DNA from: Streptomyces antarcticus
GTDB lineage: Bacteria > Actinomycetota > Actinomycetes > Streptomycetales > Streptomycetaceae
Direction of reading: 5' to 3'
DNA: 64,000 nt
Assembly: GCF_026627255.1 (NCBI RefSeq)
Contig: NZ_JAPNLM010000005.1
Span: 62,001 to 126,000, forward strand
Made by a program: the position numbers and the translations under genes. Within the stretch, counting starts at the first letter, position 1, and every line of letters starts with the position of its first letter. This document shows positions 1-6,953 of the stretch, piece by piece. The notes under the pieces are model-generated. The model was not told the origin of the DNA and did no database searches. It saw only the letters and a program-made list of their open reading frames with translations.

Positions 1-115
1 GCTCCTCTTCGACGAACCCGAGCAGCTCTCCGTCGGCCAGGAGGGCGGCGGCGGAGTCGTGGGTGAAGGAGCACAGGCCGAGGACGACCGCGGGCGAGTG
101 CGTGTTCGCTCCCAT
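1..115 (-). CDS. O-carbamoyltransferase (NodU/CmcH family), N-terminal 38 codons only
   Basis: Only the first 38 codons are present; the gene continues beyond the left edge. The reading starts at an ATG whose A is also the last base of the upstream TGA stop (TGATG junction). The translated start contains VLGLCSFTHDSAAALL followed by LLGFVEEE, which matches the N-terminal Kae1-like half of NodU/CmcH/TobZ carbamoyltransferases (consensus near LGxxxxHDxAAALLxDGxxxxxxEEER). The family transfers carbamoyl from carbamoyl phosphate, via carbamoyl adenylate, to a hydroxyl group. The acceptor cannot be read here. Its tight coupling to a TS-like putative hydroxymethylase makes a hydroxymethyl-pyrimidine plausible (inference). 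Confidence 0.8.
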   Translation of the reverse strand, partial: MGANTHSPAVVLGLCSFTHDSAAALLADGELLGFVEEE

Positions 116-1065
116 CAGGCCGCTCCTCTTCCCGGGCGGGTGGCGCCGGCACTCCGCCGCTCCAGCTCGCGGTACCAGCAGGAGAGCAGGTGGCCGAGCG
201 GGCCCTCGATGTCCAGGGCGCTCCGGCGGGCCTGTTCCCGGTCGCTGGCCTTCCACAGCTGGTAGCTGCGCATCGTCTCCGTCACGGCGTCCCATCCGGG
301 GTGTCCGGTCGCGTCGCGGTCTTCGACCTGGCGGAGGAGCTTGTCGAACCCTTCCCACGGCGTGGTCAGCGCTTCCATCTCGTAGCTGGCCACACTGGTG
401 AGGCCGGCGGCCTGGTCGAGGTCGCGCTCGTAGATGTGCAGGGAGTCGATGTGGTGGTGATACGTGCCGAGTTCGGCCCCCAGCCAGCCGGCTACCAGCT
501 CGTGCAGGGTGGTCGTGAAGACGAGGTCGTACGGCAGGCCGACCCACACGTCCTGGCCTCGCATCGTGGTGGACATGTCCAGGCGGCCGGCGCGCAGGTG
601 GAAGCGGAAGCCGAGCGTGCAGGGCACGTCGCTGTGACCGGCGGCGTCCTGCGCCGGATCGTAGAGCTGGATCACCGCCCGCCGCGAGCTCGGGTCTTCC
701 CGGAGGACCTCCACGACCCGGCGGAGCTGGTCGACGGCTCCGCCCCAGTTGCGCATTCGCGGCCCGTAGGCGCCCCGCAGGACGCCGTCATCCGCGTACT
801 GCCGCAGCCGTCCGTTGTAGTCGAAGATCCACGGGGCGTCGGAGCCGGACAGGTGCCACACCATCTCGGCCACAGCGAAGGCAGGGTTGATGATCCGGGC
901 CGGAGGCGCGTAGAAGAGCCGGGCACGGGGCCGGGTCAGCGTGAAGTTGACGTCGAGCACCTCGCGGGTGGCCATCCCGCGGGGACTTACGCGCTGGCCT
1001 GTCCTCGCCAGGGCCACGGCTCCGGTGAAGATCTCGGCCACGCTGTCGGCCGTCAGTTCCGTCAT
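115..1065 (-). CDS. Thymidylate synthase-fold protein, possible (d)CMP hydroxymethylase
   Basis: A 316-aa thymidylate synthase (ThyA) superfamily protein. Visible landmarks are AYGPRMR near residue 99 (TS: YGxQWR), SSRRAVIQLYDP at 126-137 (the phosphate-binding Arg pair), VPCT with the nucleophilic Cys149, and MRGQDVWVGLPYDLV around 168-182. It ends with HHHIDSLHIYE (TS: HxxGDxHxY). Two departures stand out: TS has PCH and PFN at the sites where this protein has PCT and PYD. The Asn of PFN reads the pyrimidine base in TS. Asp at that position is the known hallmark of dCMP hydroxymethylases such as T4 gp42, so a (hydroxymethyl)cytidine nucleotide product is inferred. The start at 1065 gives an ATGA overlap with the gene upstream. 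A housekeeping thyA is less likely given the divergence and the operon context. Confidence 0.82.
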   Translation of the reverse strand: MTELTADSVAEIFTGAVALARTGQRVSPRGMATREVLDVNFTLTRPRARLFYAPPARIINPAFAVAEMVWHLSGSDAPWIFDYNGRLRQYADDGVLRGAYGPRMRNWGGAVDQLRRVVEVLREDPSSRRAVIQLYDPAQDAAGHSDVPCTLGFRFHLRAGRLDMSTTMRGQDVWVGLPYDLVFTTTLHELVAGWLGAELGTYHHHIDSLHIYERDLDQAAGLTSVASYEMEALTTPWEGFDKLLRQVEDRDATGHPGWDAVTETMRSYQLWKASDREQARRSALDIEGPLGHLLSCWYRELERRSAGATRPGRGAA

Positions 1066-2924
1066 CGGACTACTTCCTCCTCTTTGCCCTGCGGGATCGC
1101 GGTGGCATGGTGCGGGTCGCTTTCGGAGAGCGGTCGCCGGCCTCGGGCGACGATGAGCTGGGCCACATCGAGCGCGCTGTTGCCGCGCCAGCGGCATACG
1201 GCATCGATGGAGTCGCGGGTCACCGCGAGATGGGTGGTGCGGAGCTGGTTCAGCGCCTGGGTGACCTCGGCCGCCTCCGAACAGGGGCGGGCGAGGCCGT
1301 GTTCGGCCAGACCCAGGGTCCGCTGGCCGGGCAGCTTGAGCTCCAGTACCGGTACGTCGACCAGCAGGGCCTCGATCTCACAGGTCGAGTAGACGCTGAC
1401 CAAGGCATCAGCGGCGGCCAAGCAGCCCCGCGCGCCGACCGCTCCATCGGCCACGGCCACCTGCGGATACCTTCGCAGGATGGCGGCGAAGGCTTCGGGG
1501 CCCTGGGCGGGATGGGGGGCTATGACCAATCCCCACCGGTCGGTGGCCTGCGCCATGCCGGTGACGAGAAGGTCCGCTTGGGCTTCGAGCTGTTCGGGCG
1601 AGAGCGGCTGGCAGGCCCAGACCATGATCTGACCGGGCGGCTCCTTGGCGCGGGCGAGCAGCTTCTCCAGGTACCGGCGCTGCGCCTTGCGGCTGATGCC
1701 GATCAAGGTGTCGAACCTGGGCTGACCCAGCACGTGGATCTCGGCCTTCGGGTGACGCGCCCACGCGCGGGCCGGGGCCACGTCCCGCTCGCCCATGACC
1801 ACGATGTGCCGACTGTGCAGCGCCGGCCAGGTCACCGATTCGGAGGTCCAAGCACCGTGCTGGACCAGCATCGTGTTGAGCCCGCGCGCCTCGGCGGAGT
1901 GGACGGCGAGCACCCCGAGCGGGCTGGTGTCGTTGCTGACCAGAACCGTGTGCGGGCCGACTTGGCCGAGCAGGTCGTTCAGCCACAGCTCCGCGTGAAC
2001 GGAGGCCCGCCACGACGGCTGTGTGCATCCGCTGCTCGATTCCATGACGGCAGCAGCCAGTCGCGCCAGCCGGTCGAGCCGCACCCGGTGCGGTCCTACC
2101 ACCACGGCGACGGTCTCAGCCGCGTCTCCGCTCCCGGCATCGCCTTCGGCGCCGAGACCAAGGCCGGGGACGCTGCCGGTCTGCGCCAGCATCTCGGCTG
2201 GACCGGAGTGGAGGAGTACCGCCTCCGCTCCGGTCGACGGGCAGCGCTCCGCCGGATCCGAAGCCAGATCCACCAGAACGGACTTCCTGCCCTCGGCGGC
2301 CAGCTCCCGCAGCACCGGTAGCAGCGTCTGCCAATGCCGGGAGGACCAGGAGAGAGCCACCACCGATGCTTTGGGCAGGACGGCAGCCGGCGGCTCCGGG
2401 GCCTGCTCCTCCGAGACCAGCTCAGCGGTGATCCGACGGAGGCCGGCGGAGAACGGTGGACTGTGCGGCGTCGGGGCGCCCAACGCGTAGGCAACACCGG
2501 ACCAGGTGACGGTGTAAGCCCGATACTCACGCGAGCTGGTCGGACGGATACTGACCAGACCCTCGTACGGTGCTGGCGCCAGAGGGCCGGGTGACTGTGC
2601 GAACGGCTCCCACGAGGCCAGCGCGAGGAGCTTGCGCACCAGCTGGGTCACCAGGCGGCGGACAGGCACGTGCTGGACGTGCAGCCACGAGGCGTCGGCG
2701 GCCGTCCGGGCGGCGTGGGCGCTGAACTCCTCCAGCGCGGCCATCACCGACTCCACGTACGTTTCCGTCTCACGCCGATCGACGGGACGTGTCTCCAACT
2801 GCTGCGTAGTGATCGACGCACTGCTCGCGTTCCCCACCGCGGCCTCGCCGATGAGCGACCATGCCGCCTGCCCTCCGCCAGCGGCCCGGGCCAGCGCCAG
2901 CCTGCTGCGCATGGGCGCGATCAC
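1062..2924 (-). CDS. GT-B-like glycosyl/glycerophosphotransferase-type protein
   Basis: A 620-aa protein without a signal peptide or clear membrane segments. The C-terminal half (from about residue 330) looks like a GT-B or CDP-glycerol glycerophosphotransferase/capsule transferase fold. It has MLVQHGAWTSES, then VLGQPRFDTLIG, then IAPHPAQGPE and a late AADALVSVYSTCEIEALL, the usual order of nucleotide-sugar or phosphosugar transferases. The N-terminal 300 residues are not recognised. The GTG start at 2924 overlaps the HAD stop (GTGA), and its own stop overlaps the TS-like gene (ATGA), so these are one translationally coupled operon. The donor and acceptor are unknown. It might decorate the product of the TS-like and carbamoyltransferase steps. 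Confidence 0.7.
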   Translation of the reverse strand: MIAPMRSRLALARAAGGGQAAWSLIGEAAVGNASSASITTQQLETRPVDRRETETYVESVMAALEEFSAHAARTAADASWLHVQHVPVRRLVTQLVRKLLALASWEPFAQSPGPLAPAPYEGLVSIRPTSSREYRAYTVTWSGVAYALGAPTPHSPPFSAGLRRITAELVSEEQAPEPPAAVLPKASVVALSWSSRHWQTLLPVLRELAAEGRKSVLVDLASDPAERCPSTGAEAVLLHSGPAEMLAQTGSVPGLGLGAEGDAGSGDAAETVAVVVGPHRVRLDRLARLAAAVMESSSGCTQPSWRASVHAELWLNDLLGQVGPHTVLVSNDTSPLGVLAVHSAEARGLNTMLVQHGAWTSESVTWPALHSRHIVVMGERDVAPARAWARHPKAEIHVLGQPRFDTLIGISRKAQRRYLEKLLARAKEPPGQIMVWACQPLSPEQLEAQADLLVTGMAQATDRWGLVIAPHPAQGPEAFAAILRRYPQVAVADGAVGARGCLAAADALVSVYSTCEIEALLVDVPVLELKLPGQRTLGLAEHGLARPCSEAAEVTQALNQLRTTHLAVTRDSIDAVCRWRGNSALDVAQLIVARGRRPLSESDPHHATAIPQGKEEEVVR

Positions 2925-3613
2925 CGCGGGCTTCCGACGGTTGCGGTCAGGGGGCGAGAGCCGTCTTCGAGGAGGGCCAGGAGACCGGCCGGGCTCTGGG
3001 CGACTTCAACGGCCGCGGTGCCAGGCCCGCCGTACCCCCAGGCAGCGTGGACGAACCGCAGGCCCGCCCGCTGCGCAGCCTCGCGATCAGCCGGCATGTC
3101 CCCGACGAAGATCGCGTCGGCCGGGTCGACTCCGAGGTCCACCAGAGTGAGCAGCAGATGGTCGGGGGACGGCTTCCCCCGACCCCGGCTGGACGGGGTG
3201 TGTATCGCCGCGAACGGACAACCGAGCAGACCGACAAGAGGAGCAGCCCGCTCCAAGGGCTTGGAGGTGACGACCGCTAGCAGCCAGTCCGCGACGGCGA
3301 AGGCACGCAGCGCATCCTGGACGCCGTCGAATACCGACGCGGCCGGGGCCGCTGCCACCGAAACCGAGGAGTACGTCGCGTGCACTGCCTCGACGTCGGC
3401 GATGCCCAGCAGGCCCATGATGTCGGCGAACGGACGACCCAGGTGCGCCGCGTAGTCCTCGAAGGGCCTGGCAATGCCATGGACGTCCTGGACCACCTGC
3501 CACGCCAGCCGCATGACGGGCAGCGTGTCGACCAGGACACCATCCAGGTCGAAGATGAGCGCGCGCCGTGGTGGAGTCTCCGGCTCGGGCGGCTCGTACG
3601 GGAACAGCAGCAT
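2921..3613 (-). CDS. HAD-superfamily phosphatase
   Basis: A 230-aa HAD hydrolase of subfamily I with an alpha-helical cap. Motif I is LIFDLDGVLVDT. Motif II is a Thr/Ser in VVTSKPLE, followed by a conserved Lys in GRGKPSPDH and motif IV acid pair IFVGDMPADREAA. The ATG at 3613 is preferred over an in-frame TTG at 3670 because GAGAG lies at a suitable distance upstream. The enzyme would dephosphorylate a small phospho-metabolite, possibly a nucleotide or sugar phosphate made in the same operon (inference). The stop overlaps the GTG start of the next gene. Confidence 0.88.
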   Translation of the reverse strand: MLLFPYEPPEPETPPRRALIFDLDGVLVDTLPVMRLAWQVVQDVHGIARPFEDYAAHLGRPFADIMGLLGIADVEAVHATYSSVSVAAAPAASVFDGVQDALRAFAVADWLLAVVTSKPLERAAPLVGLLGCPFAAIHTPSSRGRGKPSPDHLLLTLVDLGVDPADAIFVGDMPADREAAQRAGLRFVHAAWGYGGPGTAAVEVAQSPAGLLALLEDGSRPLTATVGSPR

Positions 3614-3662
3614 GTGCGGCTCTCTCTGGGAAAGGGGCCGGGCCAATGCCCGGCCGTGAAAG

Positions 3663-4133
3663 TCACTCAATGGCGGAGGTCGCGCGGTCCGCGATGTCGA
3701 CCGTGGGGCGCTTGACGATCGCCAGAACTCGTTTGCCGGACCCGTCCTCGTGGGGTCTGGCCATCCAGTAGTCGGCCTCGGCTTGCACGAGGAGCAGACC
3801 TCGTCCGCCGATCGCGTCCGGACTGCTCGGCTTGAGGACCGGAGGGGAGGGGGAGTTGTCCTCGACCTCGATTCCCACTACCCCTTCCCGTGCGGCGAGG
3901 GTCACGGTGATGCGCTCGCGTTCCGGCTCAGGGACGTTGCCAGGGGTCCGGCCGTGCCGCTCGGCGTTCGTCGTGAGCTCGCTGACGATGAGCAGGCTGC
4001 GGTCCAGCAGGTCCTCGAGGCCCCAACCGGAGAGGGTCTTGTGGGTGAAGGCGCGGGCAATGGCCGGCGCCCGATCGTCCGAGTCCAAAACCAGGCTCCG
4101 GCGGCGCCCGGAGGCTTCGACAGCGAAGTCCAC
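3663..4133 (-). CDS. ATP-binding protein, anti-sigma-factor-type HATPase_c
   Basis: A small protein (about 156 aa) made of a single GHKL ATPase domain of the RsbW/SpoIIAB type common in Streptomyces. The N box is LIVSELTTNAERHG and the G1/G2 region includes VEDNSPSPP and a G-rich GGRGLLLVQ. There is no sensor or phosphoacceptor domain. The GTG at 4133 is chosen because GAGG lies 7 bases upstream; a GTG at 4142 would sit on top of it. It is the second gene of the leftward operon, about 50 bp ahead of the HAD gene, and may regulate it by partner switching. Confidence 0.85.
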   Translation of the reverse strand: MDFAVEASGRRRSLVLDSDDRAPAIARAFTHKTLSGWGLEDLLDRSLLIVSELTTNAERHGRTPGNVPEPERERITVTLAAREGVVGIEVEDNSPSPPVLKPSSPDAIGGRGLLLVQAEADYWMARPHEDGSGKRVLAIVKRPTVDIADRATSAIE

Positions 4134-4143
4134 CCCGCCCACC

Positions 4144-4314
4144 TCACAGTCCTCGTTGCAAGCCGTCGAGCACGCGGCGATGCGTCACGGCCCCGGTGTC
4201 GAACCGGCGGAAGTTCTCGACGAGAATCTCCTCGGACTGGATGGACGCCCTGCCGAGTTCAAGGACCGGCTCCGCGTTCGAACGGTCAGGGCTGGGCCTC
4301 TGATGTCCTTCCAC
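4144..4314 (-). CDS. Small 56-aa hypothetical protein, first gene of leftward operon
   Basis: A short ORF with a GTG start preceded by a perfect AGGAGG five bases upstream. It ends 10 bp before the HATPase gene. The product is charged (many Glu and Arg) with a likely helical centre (LGRASIQSEEILVENF) and no recognisable domain. Support comes from the strong ribosome site and from being co-directional and closely spaced with the operon. There is no homology evidence, so it could be a non-coding leader with a fortuitous AGGAGG. Confidence 0.45.
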   Translation of the reverse strand: MEGHQRPSPDRSNAEPVLELGRASIQSEEILVENFRRFDTGAVTHRRVLDGLQRGL

Positions 4315-4541
4315 CGCTTCCTCCTGGGATACGCACACCTGTGGTTCCGAAGGCCCGAGCTTCCGGCGGGCGGAGGACAGACTGGCGGCTGGGAGAGGCA
4401 GGCCCAAGCAACGAGGGCGTAGCAAACAACGGACTCGTGGCGTCAGTTCACCGAATGCGCGTCGCTTTCGACGCCATCGTTGGATACTCGCCAGGGTGAT
4501 GGGCAGCGATCCCGGATGCTTGCCCAGCAAGAGGAGATCCG
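4315..4541. promoter_or_regulatory. Divergent promoter region between operon and XRE regulator
   Basis: About 227 bp separate the leftward operon from the rightward XRE/APH pair, so both promoters must lie here. I see no clear palindrome. The XRE gene has a good ribosome site (AAGAGGAGATCCG before ATG at 4542). Control by the neighbouring XRE protein is inferred from position only. Confidence 0.4.
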
Positions 4542-5933
4542 ATGACCGCTCCGACCCAGCCCCACAAGCCATCCTGTGCGAAGCGGATCCGCGCCGAAAT
4601 CGTGGCCGCGGGCGGTACGGTGAAGGAAGCCGCGAGGGCGATCGCCGACCATTGCGGAGTAAGTCCGCTACGGGCGCACCGGCTTGCGCGTGGCCAGACG
4701 CTCGACGAGGCCGCAGCGGGTATGAGGCTGCTGGCCGGGAGCGCGCCTTCGGCCCCGAAGGTCGAACGAAACCAACTGGGTTGGTGGGAAACCGGGACTC
4801 GCGCACCGAGGCTGCCGACGCTGGAACTGCTGTGCAGGTACTACGAGGCGACGCCGCTCGAATTGGGCCTGGGCGAGCTCGATGTCACCGTAGCCGCGCC
4901 CTCGTCCGTGATCGCGGTACGGCCCGGTACTTCCGACGGGTTTCCGTCAGTGCGGGCGGCCCCCGATTCGCTGGGTGAGCACCTTGACGGCGCTCGGCGG
5001 GCGACCGACCGGACACTGGCCCGTGGCAGCACGTCGCCGGGCCAGCTGGACCTGCTGGAGGAGCGACTCCTCCTAATGAGGGGCGAGTACCTTTACACGC
5101 CGCCGGCCGAGATGCTGGCCCAGTTGCTCCTGGAACTCGGCGAGGTCGAAAGCTATTCGCAGGAGCGCCAGACGACCTCGGTGCACGTACGGCTGACCGA
5201 GGTGACGGCAGTCCTATCCACCCTCATCGCCGACTCACTGATGAAACTGGGTGACATTCGCCGCTCGCGGGGCTGGTACGAAACAGCGCGAAACGCTGCC
5301 GAGGAATCGGGGAACGTGGATCTCCGCGCTCGCGTGAAGGCCCAGGCCGCGATGCTGCCCTTCTACTACGGGCCTCTCGACGCCGCGGTGGCGTGGGCCC
5401 GCGAGGCCCGTCTCCTGACCATGCACCGCCGTCCGTCGCCCACCGCTGCCTTCGCCACGGCAGCCGAGGCTCGGGCACTCGCCCATCAAGGCAACGTTGC
5501 CGCGGCCAGAGCACGAGCACAGGAAGCCCAGGACCTGTTCGACCGGCTTCCTCCTTCTCCAGAGGACGACGCTTTCGGGTTCCCGGCCCGCCGCCTCATG
5601 CTCTACCTCAGCGGCACGTACACCGCGCTGGGGGAGAGCTCCCGGGCCAGGAGGTTCCAGGAACAAGCGCTGGCCCTGTACCCAACCCGCACGGGCATCG
5701 ACCCAGCGCTGCTCCAGCTGGAGCGCGCCATCTGCCTGGCACACGATCGCAGCGCGACGGAAGCGTGCGAGCTGGCCTCCGCGACCTACCTGAGGTTGCC
5801 AGAACCCCACAGGACCCCAATCGTCGGAGCCAGGGCCCGCCGGGTGATCGAGGTACTCCCCGGAGCGAACGCGCGCACCCGCGCCGCCAGGGAGCTACGT
5901 GAACTCTTGGAACTGCCGATCGGGACGATGTGA
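4542..5933 (+). CDS. XRE-family regulator with TPR-like C-terminal domain
   Basis: A 463-aa protein. The N-terminal ~110 residues form a helix-turn-helix of the XRE kind that is interrupted by an extra helical segment and ends with LGWWETGTRAPRLPTLELLCRYY, the typical recognition and post-recognition helices. The remaining ~330 residues are rich in Ala/Leu/Arg helices spaced like tetratricopeptide repeats (for example YETARNAAEESGN, then LALYPTRTGIDPALLQLERA). This architecture is common in Streptomyces regulators that sense small peptides or metabolites. Its stop overlaps the downstream kinase start by GTGA, and it is divergent from the TS/carbamoyltransferase operon, which it probably regulates. 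Confidence 0.85.
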   Translation: MTAPTQPHKPSCAKRIRAEIVAAGGTVKEAARAIADHCGVSPLRAHRLARGQTLDEAAAGMRLLAGSAPSAPKVERNQLGWWETGTRAPRLPTLELLCRYYEATPLELGLGELDVTVAAPSSVIAVRPGTSDGFPSVRAAPDSLGEHLDGARRATDRTLARGSTSPGQLDLLEERLLLMRGEYLYTPPAEMLAQLLLELGEVESYSQERQTTSVHVRLTEVTAVLSTLIADSLMKLGDIRRSRGWYETARNAAEESGNVDLRARVKAQAAMLPFYYGPLDAAVAWAREARLLTMHRRPSPTAAFATAAEARALAHQGNVAAARARAQEAQDLFDRLPPSPEDDAFGFPARRLMLYLSGTYTALGESSRARRFQEQALALYPTRTGIDPALLQLERAICLAHDRSATEACELASATYLRLPEPHRTPIVGARARRVIEVLPGANARTRAARELRELLELPIGTM

Positions 5934-6874
5934 CAGTCGGGCCGAAAATCAGACAGCCTGTGGGCATGACAGCTTTGGACTGGACTGCCGGCGGATACAG
6001 CGAGAGCGAGTTGCAGTGCCTCCTGGAGGGGGCCGGTGCGGCAGCGGGGCTGGACTGCCGGGATGCTGACCTTCTCCGCGGGCACACCAACGCAGTGATC
6101 CGCTTGCGGCACGAGCCGGTGGTGATGAAGATCGCCCGCCGCGGCACACCACACCAGGAGGTCGAACGGACGGTTCGGTTTGTCCGCCGGCTCATGGAAC
6201 AGGGGTTCCCCACCGCGCCGCTTCACCCCGTAGCCGTGGAGCAGCCCCTCGTCGTGGACGGGGCCGCAGTCACCTTCTGGACTTACCTGCCCCAGCCGGC
6301 CGAGCCGGTAGCTGCTGTGCAGCTCGCGCGGCCCCTGGCGGCGTTGCACGCGCTTCCTGTCCCCGATCTTGGGCTTCCGCGGCACGACAACGTCACCGCT
6401 ATCCGCCGGTCCCTGACGTCGATCGCCGCGCTGCCTCCGGAGGACCTCGTATTCCTCTCCGAGCAGGTTGACATCCTGGAAAAGGAACTGAGCGACGTTG
6501 CTTTCGAGCGACCCGCGGGACTGATTCAGGGCGACCCGCAACATCGCAACGCCCTGCATGCAGGTGATGACGCCGTGCTCTGTGATTGGGACACGATCGC
6601 AATTGGGCATCCCGAATGGGACTGTGTGACAGTCGAAGTACATTGCCGCCGATTCGGCTACGGGGTGGACCACTACACCCGGTTCGCGGAAGCTTACGGA
6701 TCGGACGTCAGAAGCCTGCGAGGGTACGACACCCTGGCCCGAATTCGCGAGCTGCGCATGGTGACGACCAACGCCCGAAAGGTGCGCCATGCGCCGTGGA
6801 CGCTGGAGGAGGTACAACGCCGAATCGAGGGGATGCGCCAGGGCGATGCCGAGCGCCCTTGGTCCATTCTCTGA
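5930..6874 (+). CDS. APH-family phosphotransferase
   Basis: A 314-aa kinase of the aminoglycoside/choline/homoserine kinase (APH) superfamily. The N-lobe has the ATP-binding Lys in VVMKIARRG. The catalytic loop reads LIQGDPQHRN (about residues 198-207) with Gln in place of the usual His before GD, and the metal-binding motif is LCDWDTI (about 217-223). The GTG start overlaps the XRE stop. A downstream ATG at 5966 (MTALDW) is an alternative. A role in self-resistance or in phosphorylating an intermediate of the neighbouring cluster is possible; the substrate is unknown. Confidence 0.83.
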   Translation: MTVGPKIRQPVGMTALDWTAGGYSESELQCLLEGAGAAAGLDCRDADLLRGHTNAVIRLRHEPVVMKIARRGTPHQEVERTVRFVRRLMEQGFPTAPLHPVAVEQPLVVDGAAVTFWTYLPQPAEPVAAVQLARPLAALHALPVPDLGLPRHDNVTAIRRSLTSIAALPPEDLVFLSEQVDILEKELSDVAFERPAGLIQGDPQHRNALHAGDDAVLCDWDTIAIGHPEWDCVTVEVHCRRFGYGVDHYTRFAEAYGSDVRSLRGYDTLARIRELRMVTTNARKVRHAPWTLEEVQRRIEGMRQGDAERPWSIL

Positions 6875-6953
6875 CCCGGTCGGTGTCGAACCATGGCGAT
6901 GCGGGCGCCAGCGTCCATCGGTGCGCCCGCCTTGCCGGTGGAAAGTTCCGGCC

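Noticed and set aside
190..1392. Long plus-strand frame opposite the TS-like and GT-like genes
   Set aside because: It lies antisense to two genes with recognisable motifs and operon overlaps, has no ribosome site or domain, and is open only because of GC bias.
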